Of a DNA stretch of 64,000 nucleotides, positions 1-12,182 are shown piece after piece (position 1 is the stretch's first letter; each line of letters begins with the position of its first letter). The notes under the pieces are model-generated. The model saw nothing but the letters and a program-made list of their open reading frames with translations, had not been told where the DNA came from and did not search any database. The position numbers and the translations under genes were made by a program. This DNA comes from Patiria pectinifera (lineage: Eukaryota > Echinodermata > Asteroidea > Valvatida > Asterinidae): positions 7,711,281-7,775,280 of the forward strand of contig CM057144.1 of the NCBI GenBank assembly GCA_029964075.1, in the 5' to 3' direction.

Positions 1-1378
1 TTTCAGACAAAAGAATCAGGAAACAAAATCAAATTATTTGCGTTATTAAAGACACATTGCATTATTTGTTATATACCAGCAGCTAGATGGCTTTTAAGGA
101 ATTGTCATAGCATTTAGAGCTTAACAGTGAGTTAGAAAATCTGTATGTACATGTACATGTATGTTATTGCATGTGTGTTATGTGTCTGTGGAGCTGGTCT
201 CCAGTGAACTATAGAGTTTTTATATAAATGTGTATGGCAGCTTTTGAGCATAAGGGACGCCTTCTAGGTTATATTTGCCTTGGTAGCAGTCAACATGTGT
301 TAACCATTTGGCCGTTTTTGGCTTAGTAGATTTGGGCACTGCAGAATCAGAGAATCAAACTGTTGAAAGAAACCTTTATTATCAAAATGTGGCTGTAGTT
401 TTTTAAAAAAGTTAATCCCAATGTTCATGTAGTTAATATCACCTTGACATTATTTTAGAGGTTCGGAAAAGGGGTTCGGAAAAGGAATATATTGCAACTA
501 ACGAATTGCACGTTTGAAATGGAATTTGTGGGTTTTTTATTTCAACCCTCGGATTGTAAACTCCTGTAATTTTGTTTTAAATTGTTAAGCAGAACATATG
601 GCTTCCAACAGTTTCGTTAACTGATATAAATGTGGAAAAAAATTGTTCAATTGACAAAAGTTTGTTCATCCAAATTTTAGTTGATGACCGCTGCAAGACA
701 CGTGATGGAATGTGAAACAAATATATCATAAAGTTTAATTTCTTTTGAATTGACCTTAGTGATATCAGAACGGAGAGTCCGTGGCATTTTTGAATGTTAA
801 GGAAGATGCATGTCACCATTTCATCTGCTTCATGTAGGGATCAGTTTTATGTAATGTGTGCTCTGGAAGCATTTTGTTAGATAGTCCAAGGTAGCCTGTT
901 TTTAGCATTGCAGCACTTGAGTGGCACATCACAAGTCAACACAAAGTAAAAGATGAAGTTTGTTAGTTTTAATGTCAGATTTGAAAATGACGTACCGAAA
1001 GGTTAAGAGCTGGATCAAAACCTCTCTTGTTCAATTATTGTCAACAGTATCAGAAGTTGTATCTGCTAATTTATTATATCATTATATTCATTGATGGATG
1101 ATGTGTAGAGTTCATTATAGTCCATTGAAATACAGTATTTGTATTTTGTGCATTATTGGATGAGTTGTAGAATATGTGTGCATCCATGCATGCAATACTT
1201 CATTTGGTGCATTAAGAGTTTTGTATAATTTATTAATTTATTTATTTACGAAGTTTTGGAGCTAGTTGATTTCTATATGAATTATTGTAGATGTTACATG
1301 TGTTAGGTGCTTTAATTGTTTCTAAAATGATCGAACAATGAAAACCTTGCCAATGAATGGAAAACAAGAGAGATAGTA
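1..1378. other. AT-rich stretch without a recognisable gene
   Basis: I see no conserved reading frame or splice-bounded coding block here. An ACATGTAC-type run lies near 144-162. In human, PDK3 lies on this side of PCYT1B, so this could be the 3' untranslated end of a left-hand neighbour. That is a guess; no coding exon is visible to support it. Confidence 0.3.
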
Positions 1379-1560
1379 TCAAATTAGGTTTTGCCCTTCA
1401 CCGACGTTTAAACACAGTATACTCAGTGTGTTACCTCCCGAGTGAAAGTTGGAAAAAAATCACTTGGGTGGGACTCGAACCACGTCCAAACGTTTAAACA
1501 TCAGTGAAGGGCAAAACCTAATTTGATTTATATCACCCCGACGCAAAAATTCCATCTTAT
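1379..1560. repeat. tRNA-derived SINE-like element with terminal inverted repeat
   Basis: The block opens with AATTAGGTTTTGCCCTTCAC (about 1382-1401) and the reverse complement GTGAAGGGCAAAACCTAATT returns near 1505-1524, so it can fold back. Between them the minus strand carries GGTTCGAGTCCC, a pol III B-box-like T arm. The tail (gatgcaaa-like, ATTCCATCTTAT) is shared with pieces at 33426-33480, 36700-36770 and 36955-37016. Several related members in one window argue for a dispersed SINE family rather than a tRNA gene. Confidence 0.6.
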
Positions 1561-3404
1561 AAAAGAGAGATAGTAAACGTGTCTAATGTGTACATCTTCA
1601 TGTTTTGTTGTCCCTTTATTTCTCAAAGGGGCGGGACTTGGCAGTGGGGATGGGGGAGGGGGGGGGGGAGACAAAGCCTATGCCATCCATTCTGCACTAG
1701 CTGGAATGCACAATGTTCAGTCAGCCTCTGATCACCTCATCAGAGACGGCCTTAGAAGCACGTAGTTTGAAAATGCCAATAGCATCCTCTGGACGTGTTT
1801 TCAATTGTTTCTAGGCAACACATGAAAACTATATGTATTACAATTCTTACCTATTTTTTGGAAGGACCATTACCTATTTATGTAAAGGGAAGTTTCCAAG
1901 AGCTCATTAGTTTACCCATTCCCATTGGTTGAGAGCCCGTCACGTGACCGGTATAAACGAATGATAAACCATGGCTGGCTGGTCTTAAACACTTTTCCAG
2001 TGTCACATGAAATTTGGACCCCCATAAAATCCAGGCCTTTTATAATTTTATTTGTTGAACTCGCATAGGCATGCACAATACTACAGTACCAGTGAATCAG
2101 TAAATTCACAACGCACTTGCCACAGCTGCATCTGCGCGTGATCCCCCAATCTCCATAAAAGGAGTTGTTTACGTCTTACTCGCGAGTTGGACACTCCATT
2201 CTATAGCTAGAGGGGCGTTTCGAAAAAAGTAAAATTGTTGAACAAAATCTTTGGATTTTTTTTAAATTTTTGACTTGTTTTGACTTTTGGACCGGATAGT
2301 TTTGATTTGAGAAATAGCCATGAAATTAAACTTCTAAACGGATGTCAGTTTGTCTTTTTTTTTTTTTTGAAAAGTGGAAAAGTTTAAGAAGATAAAGCGG
2401 AAAAATAACTGAAGTATGTCAAGGAAAAAGGGCAAAATACAAGCAATGAAATGCAATTTTCTTTATATTCATCTTTAATTGCTGACCAAAGCATTTTACC
2501 ATCATATACATTTTAACAGAGAAGCACCTTGAAACATTACCCACCCCAAAAACTAATAAAACTGAAGGAACAAAATCACTCCAATTGTAACACGATCATA
2601 TATAAAAGAATCCGTTCTCTAAAAAAGTCAATGAAAGGGGACAGTACTACCTGTACTTTTCACTAAATTTTCACATTTTTTTCCTCTACGAGTCCTTATG
2701 TTTGCTTGAAAAAATTATACAAATTAACCACACTATTTTATTTTTTTAAAAACCATACAAAGGTATGTTCCCTCACTTTGTCAAAATAAATGTTTCATCC
2801 AGTCAATAAATATCAAAATACAAGACACATAGCAGAACAGACGTTCAATATTGGAAGACCCTTATATAATTTTGCGGAAATTTGTTACTGCTACTACTTT
2901 AGTTTACAGCGTAGATTCTATGATATGTCTACCATGTTCAACACTTCATTCTGAGAGAATATTTAAGGAAATGTCTTAGAAGTTCACTTAACCACACAAT
3001 TTCACAGGCCACAGTTCTACGTTTGCATTAATGACATCTCGGAGTTATTTTTAGCCTTACAAATAACGGTGCATTCCCTGTGCTCTTCAACAATTGTTTC
3101 TACTAATAAATGTTCAATTTAAGTTTTATTTAAATCCCCCCCCCCAAAAAAAAACCAACAAAAAAATGATTTCTTCCTTTTTGGAACTTCTGCAACCATC
3201 TGGAAAAAAGGCTTGTTTTGGGCACAATCAGATCCACTTGGCAAGCAGACCCCAAGTCTGTGCATTATTGATACAAATTGTGGGGAGGTAACCAACCTAT
3301 CCTACGAGTGTTCGAACGACTTGTATTTCTAGAAAAATAGTAATTTAGAAAAGGATTTTTAGGGGGCGGAGGGGGGGGGGGAGATGAAACTCCAAATAGC
3401 ACAG
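1561..3404. other. Non-coding stretch with homopolymer tracts
   Basis: No gene is recognised. The stretch holds a G-rich run near 1652-1670, an oligo-T run near 2357-2370, AATAAA motifs on the plus strand near 2555 and 2785, and C/A and G tracts near 3137-3165 and 3362-3382. The plus-strand AATAAA motifs would fit polyadenylation of a plus-strand left neighbour, but nothing else supports that. Confidence 0.3.
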
Positions 3405-3460
3405 AATATCTTGGTATCAGTAAGGAGGTTGTGGGTTCACATCCTTCTGGGGAGAATTTT
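3405..3460 (+). repeat. tRNA-like B-box fragment
   Basis: The text AAGGAGGTTGTGGGTTCACA (3420-3439) matches the B-box/T-arm region of the SINE copies at 36880-36903 and 57178-57200. No cloverleaf can be closed, so I call it a SINE remnant. Confidence 0.35.
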
Positions 3461-3486
3461 TTAATGGTGCCCACTGCACACATTAA

Positions 3487-3788
3487 CCCTCCTACTGTTT
3501 AAACAGTCACAGACAGTTAAAAGTCCATCCACTTCCCCTGCCATGCCTTTTACACAGGCTAGTCACCAACAGTCAGATCATATTTCAAGCAAGTACTCTG
3601 ACTTGTCAAATTCAGTCACCAGACAAAAGCTGGAAACTGGTAGAACAGCTGTCGTATCAATCACCTACAGTCAAAGCACAGGGTTTGTCAAGTTACATAA
3701 AGAGTCACAGCCAGTCAATCCTGCTTGATGTAGGCTGGGAGCTCTCAACTGTTGAAAACAGTCACTTGATTGAGCTTGCATAGGAGGG
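3487..3788. mobile_element. piggyBac-like MITE flanked by TTAA
   Basis: TTAA at 3483-3486 is followed by CCCTCCTA, and its reverse complement TAGGAGGG ends at 3788 directly before TTAA at 3789-3792. The 302-bp interior has no long frame. After the 8-bp terminal match, both ends carry subterminal GTGACTGTTT-type words in inverted orientation. A TTAA target and ends beginning CCC are the hallmarks of piggyBac-family transposons. An unrelated inverted repeat is possible, but the base-exact TTAA flanks make it unlikely. Confidence 0.6.
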
Positions 3789-3794
3789 TTAATG

Positions 3795-5505
3795 AAAAGG
3801 AAAAACATCATTGTAAAGGCCTGTTCATGAATACTTCATGTGAATGGTGATGCGAAGCGAATTCGTTATTACAGAGAAAGTTACAATAAAATTTTAATTA
3901 TTGACGTCATGAAATTCGTTTTCATTTTGATGTGAAGTGTGAACCTACTTTAACAACAAAATCCCTTTGTAAGATTGTTATAGACACACTATACAATTAA
4001 AATAACGATGATATGAGCAAAAAATTCTTTCAAACATCCAAGTGAAATCAAGCAAAAATTATTACCGTTGATGGACATATGAATGGTTAGTATTGTCTTA
4101 TGAAAACCCAGTGTGTGGATAAACATTGTGGATTGAAATCAGATTTCAATCAGATGAAAATGAAGTGGCATTTCCATTAATTTAGATAGCACACCATTCT
4201 CATGCATTGAAAATCAGTTCATCGTCTTCAACATAACAGGTTGAGAAAAGACCATTTGACTAAACTGAATCTGAAACTTGGACTTAAAATTAGCTCAACA
4301 CACACCAAATACATGTCTGAATTGTTATAAACCTAGACAAATATTAACATGGACAACTGCAGTATGTGGCCTAGCCCATTTTGTTTTTATATATCGGCAA
4401 GCTCTACTCACTGTCTGTGCTACGTTACTTTGGCAGATTTAGTAATTAAATTCCCTTTTATAATCATACAAATTAAACAACTTAAATACTATGTACTTCG
4501 GTCATCATTAAATGATGTACCTTTTTTTCAGTAATATACCAAGTAATGTTTTGAAATATAATGGATGTTTCTTGGCAACATGTTTTTAACATTATCATTT
4601 TGTTTTAAATTCACTTCAAAAAGTGTTTTCAATATTTGAAGAATTTTTATATGTAAATAATCCTGCATTTAAGATAAGGACGTTAAAGGGCTCTTCAAAT
4701 GTTTACTAAAGTTTTTTGGAGTTAAAAATTATAACCAACATTTTGTATGTTCCAAAACATGTTTTATTCAAATGGAATCCATCAAATTCCTTTCTCCAGT
4801 TTTTGTTCCCCTCAGTTTCACAATGAACTAATTCTCATTAGCTGGACATCTCATCCCTGTCCTGGATGCTCATTTCGGGTGCAATTCAAAACATGATTCG
4901 GGAATGTTTGAATTGAAATCAAGATCCTAGAATATTGTTTTCTCGGAAAATACAGCATTCACTGAGCTAAAACTTCATCAAGCTAGTTGTGAAGCACCCT
5001 TTAGATTTTTAGCACTTCTGTTGCTTCAAACAAAAACATTGCACAAATGACAAATGATATACTCTACCTTTAACAATGTCTGTTTAAGCACCGAATCAAA
5101 TGGTTTGTGTGTGAGAATACTAACATAAATTCATCGTATCTTATATAACATCCCCCAACTCTTATTTGAAACAAATAGTTTTTGTTTAATTTTATAGATG
5201 ACACTGCCATTTCAAAATATAGGCCGTACTCAATTTATGTGCCACAACACTTTGATGTGCGAGGCTTTAGTGCTTAAATATCCTAAACAAATCAAGCTTT
5301 TAATGAGTTGCACTTTCCAACAAAGCAAAAATGATCGTGCATATGAAGAAAGGCAAAAACCTTATTTGCAATTCTATGTTAATTACATAGAAAGCTACCA
5401 ATGAAAATGTAATTTGCATTATTTTCAACATTTTATGTGTTGGCAAGAACCAATCCCAGCCTTACATCGTCCATTAATAACCAATCAGATGGCTTGTTCT
5501 AATGC
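3795..5505. other. Downstream flank / probable 3' UTR of PCYT1 with a dispersed repeat
   Basis: This lies immediately 3' of the minus-strand PCYT1 stop codon at 5506-5508. Reverse-strand AATAAA motifs occur, for instance TTTATT near 4762, but which one ends the transcript cannot be decided. A block at about 4925-5075 is repeated in the same orientation at 8896-9050 inside a PCYT1 intron. Confidence 0.35.
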
Positions 5506-8500
5506 CTACTCATCTTGGACATCTTCTGATTCGCTATCATCCTCGTCTGGCGGTGTGGGTGAGGAGCTACATGTAGGACTTGCTGGGGGTGAGATGGCAT
5601 TCCTGAGACGATCGGTTCCATCTACAAACATCTTTTTCTGAAGGGCAAATGACATCAAGAGGTCATTTGTTTATGTCAATTATGCATTGTATGTGGCCCA
5701 TTACAATTTCCTTAATATCGAACTAGTTTTGTCACATGCCCTACACACTTTGACAAGATCTACCCACTCTGTAATTCAGTCATTCCTTTTCAATAAGTAC
5801 TCTTTTTTTCATGTGATTTACCATTTTGAAAGCAATTGGCTTGCATGTTACCTATATCAACCCTAACAGTCCCCATCCAGTCAAACTCCAACACCAGGGT
5901 TTGTTGGAATCTGTTGGAGTGAGTACTGCACTAGTAAACTGACTGTGCTTTACATGGGATTAGGCATACCACCAATAAGCAGAGTCCAACAGTTTTTGTG
6001 TACAGTTGACCCTATGGTGTTGGATTTTGCAGGAGTGAGGAAGGTTCCTAGTAAATCACGTTAGTAGGGGGTAGGGTTAACTCTAAACTCTCAATACGAA
6101 ATTTTAGACACATATACAGCTGTATATATAAGTCATAGTGTTTCCATCATTAACATTTGGACCTTTATGAGTTGAGTCCACGCTTCCATGCACTGAGTAT
6201 GATTTGTGATGCAGACCACACAAGACCATCCACTGTCCACACTACTGACAGTGACCATCAAGACAATATGACTTACCAACGTGCCCTCTGTTCCAAACAA
6301 GTCAAGGAAGTTGCCAATCATTTCTCGGGACTTCTCCTCCCAGCGCTGTATAAGCTCCCGACCTTTGTCTTCTACTTTTTGGACGAACTCCTTGGATTTT
6401 GTTTCCACCCTGTTGACCTTCTTTTTCACCTTATCGACCCGGTCTTGAAGACTCAAGCTGGTTTCCTTGAGTTGATCAAACATAAGACAAAAGACAAGAA
6501 CAAAATAATCTCCTATTTATCAAAAATGAAAGATACAGAATTTAACCTATGTAATCAATTTTATTGGCTAAACCCCCGTAAGCAAGCTCAGTTGCCTGTC
6601 TGTCTTAATTATCTGATCAGGGGGTAACCAGGGTGGTGTCAGCAAGATAATGTGTGTAAACCCGCGGATTATTTAAATTCGACCATCTCCGTGAAAGACT
6701 GGTAATCCATTGAACTAAAACAAAACGCTTGTTTAGTCAACTTGTAATTGTCTGCATGTATACTGGCGTGCAAATGTATTTACGTACCACCTACAAGATA
6801 TTGAGCTCGCGATTTCACCTCAAAATATCGTGATTGTTCAACAAATTTCCAAACCCGTGTCTTTTGTCATTTTTATATTCGTCGAAGGTAACATCGGAAA
6901 GAGTGCTTTTGGAAAGATTCACATCGTACAAGAGTGCTTGGACTCTGCAAATGAGCTGACATGGCTGATGGAGTCCGCCACTGCAGAATATACAATAACT
7001 GCTGCGTTAAGTGTATGAACATCACTTGATGAATAGAATCGCAGATGTCCTGGCCTCCAACAAGCAATGTCATTTCAACTCTTCCAGGTGAAGATGATAA
7101 TGATCAATCTGAAATCGAGGATGGAGATGACTGTAAATTGCATCAGCAAATGAAAGAAATCAGAGGCAGTAGTGGAATGCTGGAATTCGATGTGTCAAGG
7201 TGACAGTGGTCCCACTTCAGCTGCGTCAATTTAACCAAACGATCGGTCCTGAAGGGTAAAGCATCATGGGTTTGCTCAAACCAGTGTAGAATGTCCAAGG
7301 AAAAAAATCGGATCAAGCAATACAACTTCTCAATATCTTAACAGAAGGCACTAAGGAGTAGCATCTAAGGAATAAAAATGAAACGCGCCGAGGTGACGTC
7401 ATCTCGGTGAGTATTCAGCTCGCTGCCGTGCGGTGCTTTTTCTGGTAGCAAAAAAAACATGTAGTCGGTGGCATGTACTCTTTACGGAACCAGTCTGTTG
7501 TTGTAGTCCTTGTAACTACTGCAGTAAAGACACATTAAACAATGTTGGCACCAGACTATTTCAACCCTGTTGCCATTAACACACGGGAATCTGCAGCTCA
7601 GAAACAACAACGGCGGCTACGAGTACGAGTATCATTACTAGATTTCTGTCATTGACTGACGAAGATCTTGAATATGGTGTGCTGAATAAAGATGCAAAAT
7701 CCATGAAGGCCGTAATCAACAAGGCAGTGAGGCTACTAAAAAGACAGTGAGGCTACTAAATATTGATGAGGTGTAGTAAAACAAATACAGCATGGTTTAT
7801 TTCTGGAAAATAGTTGGAATTATTGGTCCCTCGGTGAAGGTCAGCTTGACTACCTCCCGATGCGAATAGTCAAGCTGACCTACACCTCGGGACCAGTAAT
7901 TCCAACTACTTCCCCTCAAACCATGCTGTCTTTGTGTAATACCATAACGTCATGTGTCATGGTCCAAAACCCCCCTGATCCACAGTTCCTTCCAGCTCAA
8001 ACACCTCCCAAACGAAGCACTATGCCGCATATCTCATGTAATCATTCCAACCTTACTGACCTTAATAAAGCTAACATTCATCTCTTTGGCTGTGTATCCT
8101 CTTGATAGATTCCTCCTGACATACATGTCATAGTCACGCACCAGTCTCGCGATGATGTCTGAGGTTGAGATACCCTCCGTACGATTTGTGGCAATAAACT
8201 TGCCGGCTGCCTTGATGTCCTTATAGACATCATTCATCTGCACACCAGGGGTGTTGTATGGAATGTCATCGTGTGCTACAAAGTCAATCTATAGAGGAAG
8301 AAAAATGGACAGAGGTAAAATGGCAGTAAACTGGTTGCAACTTGACCGTCACTCTGCTCAGTGCAACAAGCTGCACATGGAGCCACATACATACACACTT
8401 TAGTCTGGTTCAGATAAGAGGGATGTCTGCTCTGTATAGGAACTATGCGCTTAGGCAAAGACCAGACCTTCAAAGGCCCATAGTTAATTATTAGCCCAGA

Positions 8501-11500
8501 GATAATGACTACACCATCGTATTACTGACCTAATTATTTTTGATAAAAGCTTATTTGGTTTAAAAAAAGTAATGACACTAAATTTTCAGTGAAATGATTC
8601 CTTCTGGCATGCTGTCATTTTGAAGAATAGAATAAAAGAAGGCCATTCCCAAAGATGCGTCAAGTGACCAATTTTTGGAAATTTCCGTTGGCAGTTGGCT
8701 TGTAATTGGGCAAATCCGGTTGAAACACACATATGCTTTTATAATCTTTTATAATCTGTTACACCTCTAGTTTGCAGGAATCGGTTTCCATGACATTTTC
8801 ACTGATTATACACAAGAGTATAATTAATATGCTCCATCAAAATGACTTTTGAGAAATTTAACAATATCTGCTTGCACAAGTGTTTTGGGGTTACCCTGTA
8901 TTGCATTTTCTCTAAATATACAGCATTTACAGAGCTAACGCTTCATCAGGTTAGTTGTTAAACACCCGTCTTTGGATTTTAAGCACTTTCGTTGCTGCAA
9001 ACAAAAACAATGCACCAATGACATACATGTATGGTCTACTCTACCTTTAAATGTAATGCACACATAAAACCAAATGAGTTTGTATACATTATTCATACAA
9101 ATGCATACTGCATGACCAGGGCACTTATAGAAATAATATTTACTACTTAACAATGCTATTTGAACAGGCAGAGCAGAAAATGGCACAGAGGTACACCTAC
9201 TACCTACCAGTAATTTTCACTCTTTCAGCACTGAAGACCATACTTGTGCATGAACTGCATAAAGTGCTGCCCTATAAACCACAAATCTTTCATGATTAAC
9301 TGATCAGTCAAATTTGTACCACATTTTGCTTATTTTTTTCCTTAGAGATTCAAATTATCTACTCAAATCTTTGTGAGACTTCTTTTACAACATCTACATA
9401 GAAGATGCCACAAAACTCTTTTGAAAATCAGAATAAGGTCTGGTAAACTCCAGCATTTAAAACTTAAAATAGGTTTAATAAATATCGGTCTACAAATTTC
9501 TAGTTCCCAAGTCACAAACAAAAATGTCCACTTTGTGCTAAACCTAAGATGGATTGATTTGACCTCTGACCTTGTGTTCCTCAAGGTAATCTGGAGTGAC
9601 GACCCACGGTGCATCAAATATAACCTCATCAACATAGCGGCAATGACGGACGGCTTCATAGCGTTCCCATTCCGTCAAGACTGTATTGCCTTTAAGTCTC
9701 CTCGTCAGCTCGTCACTGCAAACTGGACAAAAATAGTTGGAAATGCTTAAAGAGAATGTTTTGTAAAGATGCTACATCTAATATGGTAATAAGGCCAAGA
9801 AAAAAATACTTGTTTCTGGTTACCCCACCCAACCAAGAAAACCAAGTGGAACCTAAATCTAAAAAATTATGGTGCTACCCCAATGTAGTTTTTGGGGAAA
9901 TCATCCTGCCTTTTTTGGATGGAAAGTTTTATTTCATTTTTTTGTTAAGTTGGTCAGCAGTGCGGTCTTACTGCATTGTGCAGCAAAGCCTATAAACAGC
10001 ACAGCAAGTACAGAATAAACAATTGATTCGCATTTATTCAGGCCTGTGGTTTAACCATTTTCCTTTAACAATGGTGTGATTTTGTCAAAAAAAAACTTGT
10101 TGAAAAACAACATTTAGCCTTGAAAAGCTCGTAAAAAAATACCGCTTCCATATTTCTACGTTCACATTGATGGTGTTTGAAAGCGCATGAAGCATTGCTA
10201 AATCAGCTTTGAATTCGGTATAATTTTTCCCTGACGTGACCGGCAAGTTTTTGGATTCCGTGTCGTGTAGCAGTTGAGCAGACAAGTTCCCGTCAAATAA
10301 ACATGATAACTGGATTGGCAAAAGGACCGAGAACCAGCTAATATTAGGCAATGGCACTGTGAAATATGTTTTGCAAACATTTTTCAAGTGATCCAAGACT
10401 GAAGATTTCAGCGGGCTATTTCTTAAAACTGGAATCATTCTTCTCTCCGTCAGATATTTTTTCTGTTTTCTTTAAAACAAAACAAAATCTCTTACATTTT
10501 CATTATAGTTTAAGAACCCTTTATAATGTTTTCCTTTTTCTATTTCTGTAAACCTATGGCAGTGATGTAGGCTTACCTCCGACAATGAGATACACATTGG
10601 GTAGACAGTTCTTGGCTTGCATGAGCGCCCTCGCATGGCCAGCATGGAAAATGTCAAAGATGCCGTCTGCATAAACTCTGATAGGTCTAGCGGCTGTGGT
10701 TACATAAAAAAATTTAAAAAAAAGAATATAAAAAAAGTATAATTTGACACAACTATCTTGCTTGTAACTGTGATGTAATTCTAATACACCATGCCCATTG
10801 CCATCTTTGCACGGATATACAGCTCTTTGGCACGGAATCATTCCCATTACAATTTTCCGTTGAATGGAAATTCGTTTAATAGTTACGCATTTAATGGACT
10901 AGAATGCTGTTTACCATGTTCACCAGTCCTAGCTTGTTCCTGGGTCACTGGGTAAAAGGTCCACCTTTCTTTTTCTATAGTTGACTCCTGAGTGCCTCCT
11001 ACAATGGCCGGTTTCAGGCAACTCTAAAAAAAAAGGTGAAACTATCTTTCTCAATATTGTTGGTAAAAAAACCCAGACTGGCTTGGCTTGGTTCGAACAT
11101 GAAGGTGAATCACAGAAAACTGGTGTCAATACAGACTCCTGTGCAGTTTGGACATTCAGTTTCTTTAACAATACTGACTCCTTTTAGGGACAGTGCAATG
11201 TAGAATGGCTCTGTGTGGGGCTGCTCTGTGTGTATATCTGTACATACAACCAATACTGTGACCATACATGACCCGTAATATTTGCTATGGACTACGTGCA
11301 TGTGCCACTTCATCAGCACTCACAAGAGCTCCAAGTGAAAGGGGCACACCCCAGGAGGGACACACCCCAGGAGGGACACACCCCAGGAGGGACACACCCC
11401 AGGACTGAGGAGGGACACACCCAAGGAGGGACACATCCCAGGAGGGAGGGAGGAGGAGGGAGGAGGAGGAGCGACACACGGGACAGACACACCACACACA

Positions 11501-12182
11501 GACACACCCCAGGAGGGACACATCTCAGGAGGGACACACCAAAGGAGCAACACATCCCAGGAGGGGCACACCCCAGGAGGGACACACTCCAGGAAGGACA
11601 CACCCCTGGAAGGACACACCCCAGGAGGGACACATCCCAGGAGGGACACACCGTGTGAGTGCATTGGTTCCCAGACGTATGGCATGAAGTATGCTCATTT
11701 TTATCTGATTGTGCACAAACCTGTAGTGTTTTTGCAATAGTCCCTCCCAGTGGTCTCTAACACTCAAACCTGTTATAATAAGTACAGTACAGTACACTCT
11801 GAAATAAAATGGAATCCACGCAAGGATCCCCCTGCTTGGATTCCACTTAATTTCAAGCTGTACTGTATGTGTCGAGGCATTAAGCAATACTACTCAAGTA
11901 GCCTAAATACACACTACGCCAAAATCAAATCACACAATTGTCTTCCCTCTAATTTGTTCCATGGAATGCAAGTTGACATGATCCAACAGCAATACCTTGA
12001 GCTTCTCTGCATAACTGTATAAGTCAACATACATGTTGTACACTATTATAGTAGGATTTTTAAACTTGTCAAAATCTAACTTGTGCAAAATCTGGACTTA
12101 CCGTGCGTGGTACTTTAGGTGGCACTTCATCCTCATGGATATCGTTCTCATTAAGACTGTAACGCTTCCTCTTAACGGACAT
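5506..12182 (-). CDS. PCYT1: Choline-phosphate cytidylyltransferase (CCT), complete, 7 coding exons
   Basis: The enzyme makes CDP-choline from CTP and phosphocholine, the rate-limiting step of phosphatidylcholine synthesis. Coding exons, read right to left, are 12182-12102, 10987-10915, 10693-10577, 9722-9571, 8288-8061, 6465-6277 and 5637-5506. They sum to 972 bp (323 residues plus stop), all junctions are GT-AG and phases agree. Residues 4-7 (KRKR) form a basic nuclear signal. The nucleotidyltransferase core (about 54-217) has the HxGH motif HAGH at 68-71, a lysine at 101 matching the human catalytic-loop lysine, and the RTEGIST signature at 177-183. Residues 218-275 form the K/R/E-rich amphipathic M helix that senses membrane lipid. 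The tail (about 296-323) is short, with S/P motifs and an acidic end ESEDVQDE. Human PCYT1A has 367 residues, so the phospho-domain is reduced here. Invertebrate genes precede the vertebrate A/B split, so I use PCYT1. Confidence 0.95.
5860..6075. repeat. Imperfect inverted-repeat block in PCYT1 intron 6
   Basis: ACCCTAACAGTCCCC near 5870 is mirrored by GTAGGGGGTAGGGTTAAC near 6063-6080, and TCCAACACCAGGGT by ACCCTATGGTGTTGGA inside it. The block is about 215 bp and looks like a decayed MITE. No duplication of the target site is clear. Confidence 0.35.
7640..7765 (+). pseudogene. Short remnant resembling a tyrosine-recombinase (DUF3504/Crypton-like) ORF
   Basis: In one frame this reads [14 protein letters not shown], then a segment ending [12 protein letters not shown], before a stop. 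The pattern 'RF-x-x-L-(T/S)-D/E-x-D-L ... K-D/N-x-K-(S/N)-x-K-x-V-I' is one I associate with the N-terminus of invertebrate DUF3504/KIAA1958-like recombinase proteins. Upstream and downstream are stops and an 18-bp local duplication (GACAGTGAGGCTACTAAA-like, near 7724-7760). It lies inside PCYT1 intron 5 on the opposite strand. The identification rests on recall only. Confidence 0.3.
7811..7908. mobile_element. 98-bp hairpin element in PCYT1 intron 5
   Basis: The left arm (7811-7851, starting TAGTTGGAATTATTGGTCCC) is the near-perfect reverse complement of the right arm (7867-7908, ending GGACCAGTAATTCCAACTA). The loop is about 15 bases. Such full-length hairpins are typical of tiny foldback MITEs. 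It could equally be a structured intronic RNA element. Confidence 0.55.
8896..9050 (+). repeat. Dispersed repeat, second copy of 4925-5075
   Basis: Shared words include ATACAGCATT, GAGCTAA, CTTCATCA, TTTTTAGCACTT/TTTTAAGCACTT, CAAACAAAAACA and CTCTACCTTTAA, in the same order and spacing as the copy at 4925-5075. The similarity is imperfect, so the two are old. No terminal repeats were recognised and the class is unknown. Confidence 0.5.
11335..11655 (+). repeat. 16-bp minisatellite in PCYT1 intron 1
   Basis: The unit is close to CCAGGAGGGACACACC, repeated head to tail for about 300 bp. It is interrupted near 11444-11515 by purine-rich GGAGGAGGGA and a CACACACAGACACA tract. One strand is almost pure purine plus CAC. 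Long open frames through it are only a by-product of a unit that, at 16 bp, cycles through frames without stops. Confidence 0.85.

Noticed and set aside
1-2000. 3' end of a PDK gene, as expected from human synteny
   Set aside because: No PDK-like coding exon is visible; left as a prediction for sequence to the left of the window.
11285-11887. Long open frames on both strands of the 11.3-11.7 kb region (repeats of PPGVCPSW or GGTHPRRDT type)
   Set aside because: They are produced by the 16-bp minisatellite, occur in several frames at once and lie in a PCYT1 intron.
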